This document shows, piece after piece, positions 18,023-28,837 of a stretch of DNA of 64,000 bases (its first letter is position 1; every line of letters begins with the position of its first letter). This stretch comes from Opitutia bacterium (GTDB lineage: Bacteria > Verrucomicrobiota > Verrucomicrobiia > Opitutales > Opitutaceae). The stretch covers positions 62,001-126,000 of the forward strand of contig JACPPI010000031.1 of assembly GCA_016190985.1 (NCBI GenBank), given 5' to 3'. The notes below the pieces were generated by a model. That model was not told the DNA's origin. It did no database searches and was given only the letters and a program-made list of their open reading frames with translations. The position numbers were made by a program, and so were the translations under genes.

Positions 18023-19129
18023 TCACCGCACTTGGAGCGTGTCCGCCCCGTAGGCGAGGCCGAGGGACGGGATTGTGACGGCCTTGCGGCCGCCCTGTTT
18101 CTTCACGGTGCCAGCGACCCAGGCCTCGTGGCCCGCCGCCTTGGCGGCGGCGAGCGTCGCCTCGACCGCCGACGGCGCCACGTAGGCGGCGAAGCCGACG
18201 CCCATGTTGAAGGTGGCGTAGGCCTCGCGGAGATCGATCGGACCGGCCTCCATCAAAAACTTGAACAGCGCCGGCGCTTCGCGCGGCTCCGCAATCTCGT
18301 AGACAAAGGACTCCTCCAGCCGCATGAGCTTGCGCCAGCCGTGGCCGGTGACATGCGCCAAGTAGTTGAGCTTCACACCGGCCTGCTGGCACTTGACCAC
18401 GAAATCCACGTAGATGGCAGACGCCGCGAGCAGCGCCTCGCCATAAGTGCGGTGGTCCCCGTGCCCGATGGGTGTCGCGTAGCCCTGCGGCAGTTTTTCC
18501 GCGATGAGCCGGCAGAGGCTGAGGCCGTTGGTCTGCACGCCCGTCGAGGCGAGGAAGATGATGGCGTCGCCGTCCTGCACCTCGCCCGTGATGCGGCGGG
18601 ACTTCGGTTCGATTTTGCCGATGGCCGAGCCGGCGAGCACGATGGTCTTCGGGTCGACGATGCCCTTGAGCGTCGGTGTCTCGCCGCCGCCCCAGACCGC
18701 GCCGGCGCGATGGCAGCCCTCGGCCCAGCCGTCGACCAGCGCCTGCATGCGCGCCGCGTCGGCGAACCAGCCGGAATCGCCCACCGCCGCGTGCATGGCG
18801 ACCGAGATCGGCCGCGCGCCGCAGGTGATGAGGTCGTTGACGATGGTCGCCACGGTATCGATGGCGATCTCGCGGTAGAAATTCTTCCCGGTGGCGGCGT
18901 AGACGGCATCGGCCACGAGGTTCTTGGTGCCGAGCCCCTCCTCGACGTGCGCCAGGAAGTGGTCCGCCGCCCCGATCAGGTAGGCGCTCTCGCCGCGGGT
19001 CGTCGCCGGCTCGGCGTAGCCGTGGGCCGCGAGCTCGTGGGCCGTGCCGCGCGCGGCCGACTGGCAGGCGCGCTTGAACGCATCAAGCTGGTCGTAGCGG
19101 ACGCCGGAGGATTCGTAGGACAAAGACAT
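18023..19129 (-). CDS. purM: phosphoribosylformylglycinamidine cyclo-ligase
   Basis: PurM closes the imidazole ring of AIR from FGAM using ATP, step five of purine synthesis. The 368 residues belong to the PurM/SelD/HypE ATP-binding fold. Supporting segments are the N-terminal SYESSGVRYDQL, GLGTKNLVADAVYAATGK, ATIVNDLITCGARPISVAMH, AVWGGGETPTLKGIV, STGVQTNGLSL, LAHVTGHGWRKLMR and NMGVGFAAYV. The sequence resembles the longer, divergent PurM form more than the E. coli type. The start is at 19129; codons upstream lie in a dispersed repeat. It follows purF on the same strand about 90 bases later, so the two are probably co-transcribed. Confidence 0.9.
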   Translation of the reverse strand: MSLSYESSGVRYDQLDAFKRACQSAARGTAHELAAHGYAEPATTRGESAYLIGAADHFLAHVEEGLGTKNLVADAVYAATGKNFYREIAIDTVATIVNDLITCGARPISVAMHAAVGDSGWFADAARMQALVDGWAEGCHRAGAVWGGGETPTLKGIVDPKTIVLAGSAIGKIEPKSRRITGEVQDGDAIIFLASTGVQTNGLSLCRLIAEKLPQGYATPIGHGDHRTYGEALLAASAIYVDFVVKCQQAGVKLNYLAHVTGHGWRKLMRLEESFVYEIAEPREAPALFKFLMEAGPIDLREAYATFNMGVGFAAYVAPSAVEATLAAAKAAGHEAWVAGTVKKQGGRKAVTIPSLGLAYGADTLQVR

Positions 19130-19137
19130 TTTTAGGA

Positions 19138-19219
19138 AACCACGAATGGACACGAATTCACACGAATGAATTGGATCGGGATTGGGGCATTTGTGTCCAT
19201 TCGTGTCTATTCGTGGTTC
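19138..19219. repeat. dispersed inverted repeat, family D
   Basis: AACCACGAATGGACACGAAT returns as ATTCGTGTCTATTCGTGGTT. It fills the purF-purM gap, and the purF stop codon (19218-19220) falls at its edge, so the repeat may supply the terminal codon. Confidence 0.85.
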
Positions 19220-21131
19220 AATAGCTTCTGCCTTCCGCCTTCTCAAAATAATTCACATAGGCCTGGTTCACGACGCGGTAGCCGCCGGGCGTCGGATATT
19301 TGCCGGTGAAATACCAGTCGCCGGTGTGGTGCGGCAGCGCCTTGTGCAGGTTCTCGACCGACTGGAAGATGATTTCGATCCCGCCGTGCCAGCCGTTCGG
19401 CTTGGGTGAGACCAGCTCGGTGATCTTCCGGGAGATTTCCCCGGCCGTGAAAGGCTCGTAGATTTTCCGCACGTGGTTGACCGGCTCGGGGGACGGCTTC
19501 GCCAGCTCGGCGCGGCAGAGCTGGTAGACCTCCTCGATCTGGGCGCCCTGCCCGCGCTCCTTGAGCAGCGTGATGGCCGCCTCGAACGCGATGAACTTGC
19601 CGATCTCCGACATGTCGATGCCATAGCAGTCGGGATAGCGGATCTGCGGCGCGGTCGAGGCGATGATGATCTTCACCGGGTGCAGCCGTTTCAGGATGCG
19701 CAGGATGGAGCGGCGCAGCGTCGTGCCGCGCACGATCGAGTCGTCCACGCACACCAAGGTGTCGCCCGGCTCGACCACGCCGTAGGTGACGTCGTAGACG
19801 TGCGACGCGAGGTTGTTGCGGGACTTCTCCTGGCTGATGAAGGTGCGAAGCTTCACGTCCTTGGTGACGATCTTCTCGCCGCGCGGCCAGTTGTTGAGGA
19901 TCAGGTCGTCGACCAGCGCCTCGGTGACCTTGCCGGCCCGGGCGGCGTCAAGCAGGGTCTGCTTGACCTCGGCGCGGCGGCGGAAACGCAGCTCGCTCAT
20001 GAGGCCGAAAAACGCGACCTCGGCGGTGTTGGGGATGAAGCTGAATACGGTCTTCGCGAGGTTGCCGCCGATGGACTTCCAGATCGGGTCGGCGAGGCCG
20101 GCGCCGAGGGCCTTGCGCTCGCGGTAGATGTCGGCGTCGTTGCCGCGGGAGAAATAGATGCGCTCGAAGGCGCACTGGGTCTTCGGCCGGGCCGGCTTGA
20201 TGCGCTCCAGCGCCACGCGGCCGGATTTTTTCATGATCACGGCGCAGCCGGGCTCCACCTCGCGGACGTCGGCGGCCTCGAGGTCGAACACCGTGCAGAG
20301 CGGCGCGCGCTCGGAGGCGAAGGCCACGACCTCGTCGTTCTCGAACCAGTGGCAGGGCCGGATGCCCGACGGGTCGCGCGTCACGAAGGCGTCGCCGTTG
20401 CCCAGCACGCCGACGAGCGAGTAGCCGCCGTCCCAGTTGGCCGAGGCGGTGCGGAGCACGCGGGCAGGATCGATCTCGGCGTTGAGGCGGAGGGAAATCT
20501 CGGCGCCGGGCAGGCTCTGGGCGCGGAGCCGGCGGTAGATCTCCTCGTGCTCGTCATCGAGGCAGAAGCCGATGCGCTCGAGGATGGCCTGGGTGTCGGT
20601 GGCGAAGATGGGGTGCTGGCCGATGGCGATGAGGCTGTCGTTGAGCTCGGCCGTATTGGTGAGGTTGAAATTGCCCGCGAGCATGAGGTTGCGGGTCGGC
20701 CAGGAGCTGCGGCGGAAGAACGGGTGGCAGGCGCTCAGGTTGTAGCCGCCGGAGGTGCCGTAGCGCAGGTGGCCGAGGTAAAGCTCGCCGCAGAAATCGA
20801 ACCGCTGCTTCGCCGTCTGCGGAAACTCGGGGTGGATTTCACCCCCGGCGACCAGCGCGTTGTAGCGCGCAAGCAGGGACTGGAAAATGTTGTCGAGGGG
20901 GTTGGTCTCGACGTTGCGCTCGCGGAACATGTAGGGCTCGCCGGCGGGCACGTCGAACTTCACGCAGGCCACGCCCGCGCCGTCCTGGCCGCGGTTGTGC
21001 TGCTTCTCCATCAGCAGGAACAGCTGGTAGAAGCCCCAGAGCGGCGTGCCGTATTTTTCCTGGTAATGGGCCAGCGGCTTCTTCAGCCGGACCAGGGCGA
21101 TGCCGCACTCGTGGGTGAGGAACTCGCTCAT
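19218..21131 (-). CDS. purF: amidophosphoribosyltransferase
   Basis: PurF transfers the glutamine amide to PRPP, the committed step of purine synthesis. The 637 residues are longer than the usual 470-510. An N-terminal class II glutaminase domain begins [16 protein letters not shown] with the nucleophile Cys9, so a short propeptide would have to be removed. Glutaminase landmarks are [11 protein letters not shown] and [10 protein letters not shown]. The phosphoribosyltransferase domain carries the PRPP loop [16 protein letters not shown] (about 455-470). The extra length lies in the C-terminal region (about 540-637). The [10 protein letters not shown] start resembles long PurF versions seen in Bacteroidota. 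A purine-rich GGAGGGAGAGG lies just before the start, one of few ribosome-binding sites in the window. Confidence 0.92.
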   Translation of the reverse strand: MSEFLTHECGIALVRLKKPLAHYQEKYGTPLWGFYQLFLLMEKQHNRGQDGAGVACVKFDVPAGEPYMFRERNVETNPLDNIFQSLLARYNALVAGGEIHPEFPQTAKQRFDFCGELYLGHLRYGTSGGYNLSACHPFFRRSSWPTRNLMLAGNFNLTNTAELNDSLIAIGQHPIFATDTQAILERIGFCLDDEHEEIYRRLRAQSLPGAEISLRLNAEIDPARVLRTASANWDGGYSLVGVLGNGDAFVTRDPSGIRPCHWFENDEVVAFASERAPLCTVFDLEAADVREVEPGCAVIMKKSGRVALERIKPARPKTQCAFERIYFSRGNDADIYRERKALGAGLADPIWKSIGGNLAKTVFSFIPNTAEVAFFGLMSELRFRRRAEVKQTLLDAARAGKVTEALVDDLILNNWPRGEKIVTKDVKLRTFISQEKSRNNLASHVYDVTYGVVEPGDTLVCVDDSIVRGTTLRRSILRILKRLHPVKIIIASTAPQIRYPDCYGIDMSEIGKFIAFEAAITLLKERGQGAQIEEVYQLCRAELAKPSPEPVNHVRKIYEPFTAGEISRKITELVSPKPNGWHGGIEIIFQSVENLHKALPHHTGDWYFTGKYPTPGGYRVVNQAYVNYFEKAEGRSY

Positions 21132-21349
21132 TTCCTCTCCCTCCGGCGTCCGCCAACACTGCGCCCGGCAGACAAATATGGCGGGGGCGATGGGCGGTTT
21201 GGGCTCGTCACGGCATTAAAGACGTTCATTCCGCCGAGCGCGTTGGTTTCGTCAACGGCTTTCTCCGCCCCGGCCCGAAAGTATGCCGCACGGCCGCGCG
21301 GCGTCCCCTTGACGGCGGGGGATTGTTCGCGAGTATGCGCGCTTCGCCC

Positions 21350-24300
21350 ATGCTGATCCTCCGCGGCTCATCTGCCTTCTCCGACTTCCGCCTCGCCGGG
21401 CTGCGGCAGGATCTGCTGGCGGCGGGCGTGCCGGTGGAGGCCATCAACGCCCAGTTCTACCATGTGGTCGATGTGGCCCGGGAACTGACGGCCGCCGAGC
21501 GCGCGCTGCTCGAGCAGCTGCTCACCTACGGCCCCCGCCGGAAGTTCACCCGGCTCAGCGGCCTCGTGCAGGTCGTGGCCCCGCGCCCCGGCACCATCTC
21601 GCCCTGGTCGTCCAAGGCCACCGATATCGCGCGCATCTGCGGCCTGGCCGCCGTCCGGCGCATCGAGCGGGTCACCGCCTACACCGTGGACACCGGGCTG
21701 CCGTCGCTGCCGTTCCCCCTCACCACGCTCGACGCCGCCCACTTCGGCGCCTTGCAGGCCCGGCTGCACGACCGGATGACCGAGGCGGTGTTCGGCGACC
21801 TGGAGACCTGCTCCCTGCTGTTTGAGCACGAGCCCGCGCGCCCGCTCCACACCGTGCCGGTGCTGGCCGCCGGCCGCGCCGCGCTGGCCGTCGCCAACCG
21901 CGACCTCGGCCTCGCCCTGGCCGAGGACGAGATCGACTACCTGCTCGCCGCCTTCACCAAACTCGGCCGCGACCCGAGCGACGTGGAGCTGATGATGTTC
22001 GCGCAGGCCAACTCCGAGCATTGCCGCCACAAGATCTTCAACGCCACCTGGGAAATCGACGGCGCCGCGCGCGACCGCTCGCTGTTCCAGATGATCCGGA
22101 ACACCCACGAGCTGCACCCGGAGGGCATCCTCTCGGCCTACAAGGACAACGCCGCCGTGCTCGCCGGCAGCCGCGGCGGCCGTTTCTTCCCCGACCCGCG
22201 CACCGGCGAATACGCCGCGCACGACGAGGACATCCACCTGCTCTGCAAGGTCGAGACGCACAACCACCCGACCGCCATCTCGCCCTACCCCGGCGCCGCC
22301 ACCGGCTCCGGCGGCGAGATCCGCGACGAGGGCGCCACCGGCCGCGGCGCCAAGCCCAAGGCCGGCCTCGTCGGCTTCACCGTCTCCAACCTCCGCCTGC
22401 CCGGCGCGGTGCAGCCCTGGGAAAAGGACCACGGCAAGCCCGGCCGCATCGTGAGCGCGCTCGACATCATGCTGGAGGGCCCGCTCGGCGGCGCGGCCTT
22501 CAACAACGAGTTCGGCCGCCCCGCCATCAACGGCTACTTCCGCACCTTTGAGCAGGAGGTGCCGGTGGCCACCTCACGCCTCACGTCTCACGCCTCAAAC
22601 CTCCCCTCCACGGAGTGGCGGGGCTACCACAAGCCCATCATGCTGGCCGGCGGCCTCGGCAACATCCGGGGCGGGCACGTGCAGAAGGGAAAGATCCACC
22701 CCGGCGACCAGCTCGTCGTCCTTGGCGGACCCGCCATGCTCATCGGCCTCGGCGGCGGCGCGGCCAGCTCCCTCGCCAGCGGTTCCGGCAGCGCGGACCT
22801 CGACTTCGCCAGCGTGCAGCGCGACAACGCCGAGATGCAGCGCCGTTGCCAGGAAGTGATCGACCGCTGTTGGGCGCTCGGCGACGACAACCCCATCTCC
22901 TTCATCCACGACGTCGGCGCCGGCGGCGTCTCCAACGCCCTGCCCGAGCTGGTCAACGACGGCGGTTGCGGCGGCCGGTTCGACCTCCGCGCACTTCCCA
23001 ACTCCGAGCCGGGCATGTCCCCGCTGGAACTCTGGTGCAACGAGTCGCAGGAGCGCTACGTGCTCGCCGTCCCCGCCGCCCGCCTGGAGGAGTTCCGCCG
23101 GCTCTGCGAACGCGAGCGGGCCCCGTTCGCCGTGGTGGGCGAGGCCACGGCGGAGCGCAACCTCGTGGTGGCGGACCCGCAGTTCCAGAACACGCCCATC
23201 GACCTGCCACTCGACGTCCTGCTCGGCAAGCCGCCGCGCATGCACCGCTCGGAGACCACGCTGGTTCGTCCCTTTCTTCCCTTGGAACTTGGCAACTTGT
23301 CACTTGCGGACGCAGTCCGCCGCGTCCTCTCCCACCCCACCGTCGCGGACAAGACCTTCCTCATCGCCATCGGCGACCGCTCGCTGGGCGGCCTGATCGC
23401 CCGCGACCAGATGGTCGGCCCGTGGCAGGTGCCGGTGGCCGACTGCGCCGTCACCGCCGCGAGCTACGACGTCTACACCGGCGAGGCCATGGCGATGGGC
23501 GAGCGCACCCCGGTCGCCGTCAACAACGCCGCCGCCTCGGCCCGGCTCGCCGTCGGCGAGGCGCTCACCAATCTCGCCGCCGCCCAGATCGGCGACCTCG
23601 GCAAGGTCAACCTCTCCGCCAACTGGATGGCCGCGCCCGCCGTCCCGGGCGACGCCGCCGATCTCTACGCCGCCGTGCACGCCGTGGGCATGGAGCTGTG
23701 CCCCGCCCTGGGCATCACGATCCCCGTCGGCAAGGACTCGTTGAGCATGTCCACCGTCTGGCACGACGGCCCGGAGGAGAAACGTGTCACCGCGCCGGTC
23801 TCGCTCATCGTCTCGGCCTTCGCCGCCGCCGCCGACATCCACCGCACGCTCACGCCGCAGTTGCAGCAGGTGGATGATTCGGTGTTGCTCCTGATTGATC
23901 TCGGTCGGTCGAAGAACCGCCTCGGCGGATCGATCCTCGCGCAGACCGTCTCGCAGATGGGCGAGGCCACCCCCGATGTCGACAGCGCCGCCGACCTCAG
24001 GAATTTCTGGAAGGCCATCCAGCTGCTCGGCCGCGAGCGGAAAATCCTCGCCTACCACGACCGCTCCGACGGCGGCCTGCTGGCCACGGTGGCCGAGATG
24101 GCCTTCGCCGGCCATACTGGCGTGGATATTGAGATTCCGCACCGGCACGACCCCTTCGCCGCGCTCTTCAACGAGGAACTCGGCGCCGTCATCCAGGTCC
24201 GCGAAGCGGATCTCGACGAGGTCTATCTCTCCCTGCGCGAGCACGGCCTCAAGGCCTGCGTGTCCCGCCTCGGCACGCTGAACCCCCATTTCGCCCTCCG

Positions 24301-25342
24301 CGTGAGGCAGTCCGGCCAGGAGCTGTTCAACGAGAGCCTTGTCACGCTGCGCGGCTGGTGGTCCGACGTCACCCACCGCATCGCCCGGATGCGCGACAAT
24401 CCCGTGGCCGCCGACCAGGAGCACGCGCTCCGGCTGGATCGGGATGACCCGGGAATCCGCCCGGTCATCACTTCCGATTGGCCCGGATTTATTCACACGA
24501 AGGACGCAAAGACAGCGAAGCCTGATTCCGAACCCTTGGCTAACTTTGCTTCCCTGGTGTCAAAAGATCGGCCCTCCGTGGCCGTGCTTCGCGAACAGGG
24601 CGTCAACGGCGAGGTCGAGATGGCCGCGGCCTTCACCCGGGCCGGGTTCAGGGCCGTGGACGTCCACATGACCGACATCCTCAGCGGCCGCATCAGCCTG
24701 AAGGATTTCCGCGGCCTCGCCGCCTGCGGCGGGTTCAGCTACGGCGACGTGCTCGGCGCCGGCGAGGGCTGGGCCAAGAGCGCGCTGTTCAACGAGCGGG
24801 CCCGGGCCGAGTTCCAGGCCTTCTTCGCCCGCGAGGACACCTTCGGCCTCGGCGTGTGCAACGGCTGCCAGATGATGAGCAACCTCAAGTCCATCATTCC
24901 CGGCGCCGACCTCTGGCCGCGCTTCGTGCAGAACCTGTCCGAGCGCTACGAGGGCCGCTCCGTCTGCGTGCAGCTTGAGAAAAGCCCGAGCCTGTTCTTC
25001 CGTGGCATGGAAGGCTCGGTCATCCCGATCGCCGTCGCGCACGGCGAGGGCTACGCCGAGTTTGCCGACGCCCACGCCGCGCAGGTCTTCAGCGACTCCG
25101 GCCTTGTCGCCGGCCGGTTCGTGGACAACCGGCACAACGTCACGGAACACTATCCCCTCAACCCCAACGGCTCGCCCTTCGGCATGACCGCGCTGACGAC
25201 CACCACCGGCCGCGTCACGATCATGATGCCGCATCCCGAGCGCGTTTTTCGCTCCGCCTGCATGAGCTGGGCCCCGAAAGAGTGGCCGGAAGATAGCCCT
25301 TGGATGCAAATGTTCTATAATGCACGCACTTGGGTCGGCTGA
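21350..25342 (+). CDS. purL: phosphoribosylformylglycinamidine synthase, single-chain
   Basis: PurL converts FGAR to FGAM with glutamine and ATP. At 1330 residues it is the large single-polypeptide type. It begins [18 protein letters not shown] like gammaproteobacterial PurL, followed by the linker, the two ATP-binding synthetase halves ([49 protein letters not shown]) and a C-terminal glutaminase with [10 protein letters not shown], nucleophile Cys1170 in GVCNGCQMM, and MPHPERVFR. Three short stretches look like translated intergenic repeats: about residues 404-421, 639-653 and 1046-1074. The final codons are unusually AT-rich and a GC-rich copy of the tail lies just downstream (25384-25425). 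The gene is divergent from purF-purM. An ATG at 21335 is an alternative start. Confidence 0.93.
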   Translation: MLILRGSSAFSDFRLAGLRQDLLAAGVPVEAINAQFYHVVDVARELTAAERALLEQLLTYGPRRKFTRLSGLVQVVAPRPGTISPWSSKATDIARICGLAAVRRIERVTAYTVDTGLPSLPFPLTTLDAAHFGALQARLHDRMTEAVFGDLETCSLLFEHEPARPLHTVPVLAAGRAALAVANRDLGLALAEDEIDYLLAAFTKLGRDPSDVELMMFAQANSEHCRHKIFNATWEIDGAARDRSLFQMIRNTHELHPEGILSAYKDNAAVLAGSRGGRFFPDPRTGEYAAHDEDIHLLCKVETHNHPTAISPYPGAATGSGGEIRDEGATGRGAKPKAGLVGFTVSNLRLPGAVQPWEKDHGKPGRIVSALDIMLEGPLGGAAFNNEFGRPAINGYFRTFEQEVPVATSRLTSHASNLPSTEWRGYHKPIMLAGGLGNIRGGHVQKGKIHPGDQLVVLGGPAMLIGLGGGAASSLASGSGSADLDFASVQRDNAEMQRRCQEVIDRCWALGDDNPISFIHDVGAGGVSNALPELVNDGGCGGRFDLRALPNSEPGMSPLELWCNESQERYVLAVPAARLEEFRRLCERERAPFAVVGEATAERNLVVADPQFQNTPIDLPLDVLLGKPPRMHRSETTLVRPFLPLELGNLSLADAVRRVLSHPTVADKTFLIAIGDRSLGGLIARDQMVGPWQVPVADCAVTAASYDVYTGEAMAMGERTPVAVNNAAASARLAVGEALTNLAAAQIGDLGKVNLSANWMAAPAVPGDAADLYAAVHAVGMELCPALGITIPVGKDSLSMSTVWHDGPEEKRVTAPVSLIVSAFAAAADIHRTLTPQLQQVDDSVLLLIDLGRSKNRLGGSILAQTVSQMGEATPDVDSAADLRNFWKAIQLLGRERKILAYHDRSDGGLLATVAEMAFAGHTGVDIEIPHRHDPFAALFNEELGAVIQVREADLDEVYLSLREHGLKACVSRLGTLNPHFALRVRQSGQELFNESLVTLRGWWSDVTHRIARMRDNPVAADQEHALRLDRDDPGIRPVITSDWPGFIHTKDAKTAKPDSEPLANFASLVSKDRPSVAVLREQGVNGEVEMAAAFTRAGFRAVDVHMTDILSGRISLKDFRGLAACGGFSYGDVLGAGEGWAKSALFNERARAEFQAFFAREDTFGLGVCNGCQMMSNLKSIIPGADLWPRFVQNLSERYEGRSVCVQLEKSPSLFFRGMEGSVIPIAVAHGEGYAEFADAHAAQVFSDSGLVAGRFVDNRHNVTEHYPLNPNGSPFGMTALTTTTGRVTIMMPHPERVFRSACMSWAPKEWPEDSPWMQMFYNARTWVG

Positions 25343-25425
25343 TATCCCGCCGCTTGCCTCGCCGAAGCCTTGGCGAAGGCGGGTGGATGCAGATGTTCTA
25401 CAACGCCCGGCAGTGGACCGGCTAA
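25343..25425. repeat. palindromic insert plus displaced copy of the purL 3' end
   Basis: After the purL stop, 41 bases with CGCCGAAGCCTTGGCGAAGG are followed at 25384-25425 by a second copy of the purL tail. It would encode [13 protein letters not shown] and a stop, compared with [13 protein letters not shown] in the gene. The copies share about 31 of 42 bases and lie in different frames. Confidence 0.8.
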
Positions 25426-26072
25426 TCCGGCCGCGCGAACGACACGATCTGGTTTTGCGCGCGGTGATTGGTCCAGAAATTCTTCCCGTCGAACGCCAGC
25501 GCCCGGGCCTGGAACGGGATGCGCGCCAGATCGTCGATCCGCGGCGTGGCCGGCCGCGGGTCCACGCGGGTGAGCCAGTATTCCGCCGTTTCCTCCGCGT
25601 CGGTGGTGACGAGATAGAAGCAGCCGTCGACCACCACCTGCCCGCAGATGCCGTGCGGCACCTGGATCACGCGCTCGACTTTCCCGCCGGCGCCGAGGGT
25701 GAGCAATTTTTTTGGATACCACTGGCTCACGGTGAGGCGCTGGCCGTCCCAGCCGAGTTGCGCGCCGGTGAGGTCCGGGCACGGGATCCGGAAACCCGGA
25801 TCAAAGCCCTGCCCCGGCACGCAGCGCCGGATGACGCGGTTGTCCTCGTCCGTCTCGCCGCAGATGACGCGCAGCTCGGTCCCGACGGATGCCATGCCCC
25901 AGGGGTTGCCGGGCGCGGCGGTTTCCCAGCCCACGGTCCAGGTCGCGGGGTTGAGGGCGTAGAGGCGCTGCGTCCCGATCGATCCCATCCAGAGGGTGGC
26001 GCCGTCCCAGGCGAGTGATTGGGGTTTGGGGGCCGGCGACGCCCGGCGTTGGAGTTCTTGCACATCCTTCAT
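25422..26072 (-). CDS. conserved hypothetical protein, beta-propeller-like
   Basis: The 216 residues have no catalytic motif that I recognise. Repeating short strands of the type SLAWDGATLWMGSIGTQRLY, QLGWDGQRLTVSQW and ALAFDGKNFWTNHR suggest a small or partial beta-propeller with WDG/FDG turns, as in glutamine-cyclotransferase-like or SMP-30-like proteins. No signal peptide is seen, so a cytoplasmic protein is likely. Its stop codon overlaps the displaced purL tail, so the gene ends inside that rearranged segment. Upstream it faces the acyl-CoA dehydrogenase gene across about 155 bp holding GC-rich palindromic sequence. Function unknown. Confidence 0.65.
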   Translation of the reverse strand: MKDVQELQRRASPAPKPQSLAWDGATLWMGSIGTQRLYALNPATWTVGWETAAPGNPWGMASVGTELRVICGETDEDNRVIRRCVPGQGFDPGFRIPCPDLTGAQLGWDGQRLTVSQWYPKKLLTLGAGGKVERVIQVPHGICGQVVVDGCFYLVTTDAEETAEYWLTRVDPRPATPRIDDLARIPFQARALAFDGKNFWTNHRAQNQIVSFARPD

Positions 26073-26228
26073 GATCGGAAACGTCTAGCCGACGGGCGGG
26101 CCGTTGAAAACAGCAAACGCCGGGCCGACCGGCCGGGCCTACGGCTTTTGCCGTAATTCGGAGCCCGGTCCCGGCGCAAGGTTGCAAAGTCCGCCCGCCG
26201 GGGCTTTCTAGTCCCACCGCCCCATCCC

Positions 26229-27392
26229 ATGCTTGAACCCCGGCTAACTGAAGAAATCGACGGTCTGCGCGCCACCGTGCGCGACCTCTGCGCGCGCGAA
26301 GTCGCCCCGCGCGCCGCCGCCATCGACCACAAAAACGATTTTCCCGCCGACATGTGGAGGAAGTTCGGCGCGCTCGGCCTGCTCGGCGTCACCGTGCCCG
26401 AGGCATTCGGCGGCTCCGGCATGGGCTACCTCGCCCACCTCGTCGCGATGGAGGAGGTTTCCCGCGCCTCCGCGTCCGTCGGCCTGTCCTACGGCGCGCA
26501 CTCCAATCTCTGCGTCAACAACCTCTATCTGAATGGCAACGACGAGCAACGGCGGCGCTTCCTGCCCAAGCTCTGTTCCGGCAAGTTCGTCGGCGCCCTC
26601 GCCATGTCCGAGGCCGGCGCCGGCTCCGACGTGGTCGGCTCGATGGCCTGCACCGCCGTGAAGAAAGGCGACCACTGGATCGCCAACGGCACGAAGATGT
26701 GGATCACCAACGGCCCCGAGGCCGACGTGCTCATCGTCTACCTGCGCACGGCCGCGAAGGAGCACGGCTCGAAGGCCATGACGGCGTTCCTCGTCGAGAG
26801 CGGCATGAAGGGTTTCAAGACCGCCCAGAAACTCGACAAGCTCGGCATGCGCGGCTCCAACACCTGCGAGCTGGTCTTCGAGGACTGCGTCATCCCCGCC
26901 GAGAACGTGCTCGGCGAGGTCAACGGCGGCTCGCGCGTCCTGATGAAGGGTCTCGACACCGAGCGCTGCGTGCTCTCCGGCGGCCCGCTCGGCATCATGC
27001 AGGCGGCCATGGACCTTGTGCTGCCCTACGTGCACCAACGGAAACAATTCGGCGCGGCCATCGGCACCTTCGGCCTCATGCAGGGCAAGATCGCCGACAT
27101 GTATGTCGCGCTGCAAAGCGCCCGCGCCTTCAGCTACTCGGTCGCCCGCACGCTCGACGCCGGCCTCGGCCGCGCCGCGCGCAAGGACGCCGCCGCCTGC
27201 ATCCTCTACGCCTCCGAGTGCGGCGTGAAGGTCGCCCTCGAGGCCATCCAGTGCCTCGGCGGCAACGGCTACATCAACGAATTCCCCGCCGGCCGTCTGC
27301 TGCGCGACGCCAAGCTCTACGACATCGGCGCCGGCACGAACGAGATCCGCCGCCTCCTCATCGGCCGCGAGCTTTACGCCGAGAGTGCGTGA
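26229..27392 (+). CDS. acyl-CoA dehydrogenase, isovaleryl-CoA dehydrogenase-like
   Basis: This 387-residue FAD enzyme oxidises a short acyl-CoA. Family signatures are LGLLGVTVPEAFGGSGMGY, ALAMSEAGAGSDVVGSM, WITNGPEADVLIVYLRT, YVHQRKQFGAAIGTFGLMQG and LGGNGYINEFPAGRLLRDAK. The catalytic glutamate appears as Glu245 in LDTERCVLSGGPLG, the helix-G position characteristic of isovaleryl-CoA dehydrogenase rather than the C-terminal position of short- and medium-chain enzymes. Leucine degradation is therefore the likely pathway. A branched-chain oxoacid dehydrogenase E1 lies 1.4 kb downstream on the other strand, supporting this. Electron transfer would go through ETF, not encoded here. Confidence 0.88.
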   Translation: MLEPRLTEEIDGLRATVRDLCAREVAPRAAAIDHKNDFPADMWRKFGALGLLGVTVPEAFGGSGMGYLAHLVAMEEVSRASASVGLSYGAHSNLCVNNLYLNGNDEQRRRFLPKLCSGKFVGALAMSEAGAGSDVVGSMACTAVKKGDHWIANGTKMWITNGPEADVLIVYLRTAAKEHGSKAMTAFLVESGMKGFKTAQKLDKLGMRGSNTCELVFEDCVIPAENVLGEVNGGSRVLMKGLDTERCVLSGGPLGIMQAAMDLVLPYVHQRKQFGAAIGTFGLMQGKIADMYVALQSARAFSYSVARTLDAGLGRAARKDAAACILYASECGVKVALEAIQCLGGNGYINEFPAGRLLRDAKLYDIGAGTNEIRRLLIGRELYAESA

Positions 27393-27454
27393 GCGGTCAG
27401 GCACGCCCGGTTTTCGCTCGCCGCTGAATTGGCGGCCGCCTTAACTGGCCGCCG

Positions 27455-28837
27455 ATGCTGAACTACCTCTGGCTCGGACTTGTGGCCCTGGCCGTGCTCA
27501 TCGGCGGGGTGACCGGCCGTCTGGCGGAGGTCACCAGCGGGGCCTTCCAGATGGCGGACACGGCGGTGATGAAGATCGCCCTGCCTCTCGCCGGCATCAT
27601 GGCGCTCTGGCTCGGCGTCATGCGGCTGGCCGAGCGCAGCGGCCTGGTGCAGCAGCTGGCCCGCGCCCTCCGCGCCCCGATGCGCTGGCTCTTCCCCGAG
27701 GTGCCCGCCGACCACCCGGCCATGGGCTCCATGCTGATGAACATGGCGGCCAACATGCTCGGCCTGGCCAACGCCGCCACCCCGCTCGGCCTGCGCGCCA
27801 TGCGCGACCTCGAGACCCTGAACCGGATTCCCGGCACGGCGACGAACGCCATGTGCACCTTCCTCGCCATCAACACCAGCAGCATCCAGCTCCTGCCCAC
27901 CACCGCCATCGCCATCCTCGCCACCCAGCACGCGCAGGACCCCGCCGCCATCGTCGGCACCGCCCTGCTCGCCACCATCTGCTCGACCGTGGCCGGCGTC
28001 GCCGCGGTGAAATGGCTGCAAAGCTGGCCGGGCTTCCGCATCCGCCCCGAGTCCGTCCCAGCCGCGGCGGCGACGACGGAGGCCGCGCTCGCCCCCGAAT
28101 CCGAGGTGCCGGCCGAGCCCGCCCCGCTGACGCCGTGGGGCCGCGCCGCGCTCGCGATGCTGGTCGGATTCTTCGCCGCGCTGTTTCTCTGGCAGGTGCT
28201 CGCGCCCGCGGGCTTCCACGCCGCCACCGCCGGGGTGCATGCGCGGATTTTCCCCGCGCAGGTGGCGCCGCCGGCCGGGGAGGATGCCTCGGCGCAGCCC
28301 ATCGCGTTGCGCGCCATCGGCACGCTGTCGCTGCTCGCCGTGCCCGGCCTGCTCGTGTTCTTTCCGGCCTACGCGGCGGCGCGTGGCGTCAAGGTCTACG
28401 AGGAATTCGTCGAGGGCGCGAAGGAAGGCTTCGGCGTCGCGCTGCGCGTCATCCCCTTTCTCGTGGCGATCCTGGTGGCCATCGGGATGTTTCGCGGCGC
28501 CGGCGGCATCGAGGCGATGAAAAGTCTGCTGGCCCCGCTGCTCACCCCGCTGGGCTTCCCGCCGGACCTGCTGCCGCTCGTGCTGGTGCGCCCGTTGAGC
28601 GGCAGCGCCTCGACCGGCCTGTTCACCGAGCTGGCGCAACGCCTGGGGCCCGACTCGCTCACGGTGCGGATGGCGGGCACGATCTTCGGCAGCACGGAGA
28701 CGACGTTCTATGTCATCGCGGTCTATTTCGGCTCGGTGGCGATCCGCCGCACGCGGCATGCGGTGGCCGCCGGCCTGTTCGCCGATTTCATCGGCGTGGT
28801 CGCCTCGGTCATCATCTGCCGGCTGATGTTCGGCTAG
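27455..28837 (+). CDS. nucleoside-recognition/SpmA-SpmB fusion membrane protein
   Basis: The 460 residues contain two Gate (nucleoside-recognition) domains in tandem. The first half resembles spore maturation protein SpmA (PLAGIMALWLGVMRLAERSG, NMAANMLGLANAATPLGLRA, TFLAINTSSIQLLPTTAIA), and the second resembles SpmB (YEEFVEGAKEGFGVALRVIP, LLPLVLVRPLSGSASTGLF, GSTETTFYVIAVYFGSVAIRR). Around nine hydrophobic helices are expected. The fused form is widespread in non-sporulating bacteria, where its transport role is unknown; the sporulation name is historical. Its last codons overlap those of the convergent dehydrogenase gene by four bases. Confidence 0.85.
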   Translation: MLNYLWLGLVALAVLIGGVTGRLAEVTSGAFQMADTAVMKIALPLAGIMALWLGVMRLAERSGLVQQLARALRAPMRWLFPEVPADHPAMGSMLMNMAANMLGLANAATPLGLRAMRDLETLNRIPGTATNAMCTFLAINTSSIQLLPTTAIAILATQHAQDPAAIVGTALLATICSTVAGVAAVKWLQSWPGFRIRPESVPAAAATTEAALAPESEVPAEPAPLTPWGRAALAMLVGFFAALFLWQVLAPAGFHAATAGVHARIFPAQVAPPAGEDASAQPIALRAIGTLSLLAVPGLLVFFPAYAAARGVKVYEEFVEGAKEGFGVALRVIPFLVAILVAIGMFRGAGGIEAMKSLLAPLLTPLGFPPDLLPLVLVRPLSGSASTGLFTELAQRLGPDSLTVRMAGTIFGSTETTFYVIAVYFGSVAIRRTRHAVAAGLFADFIGVVASVIICRLMFG

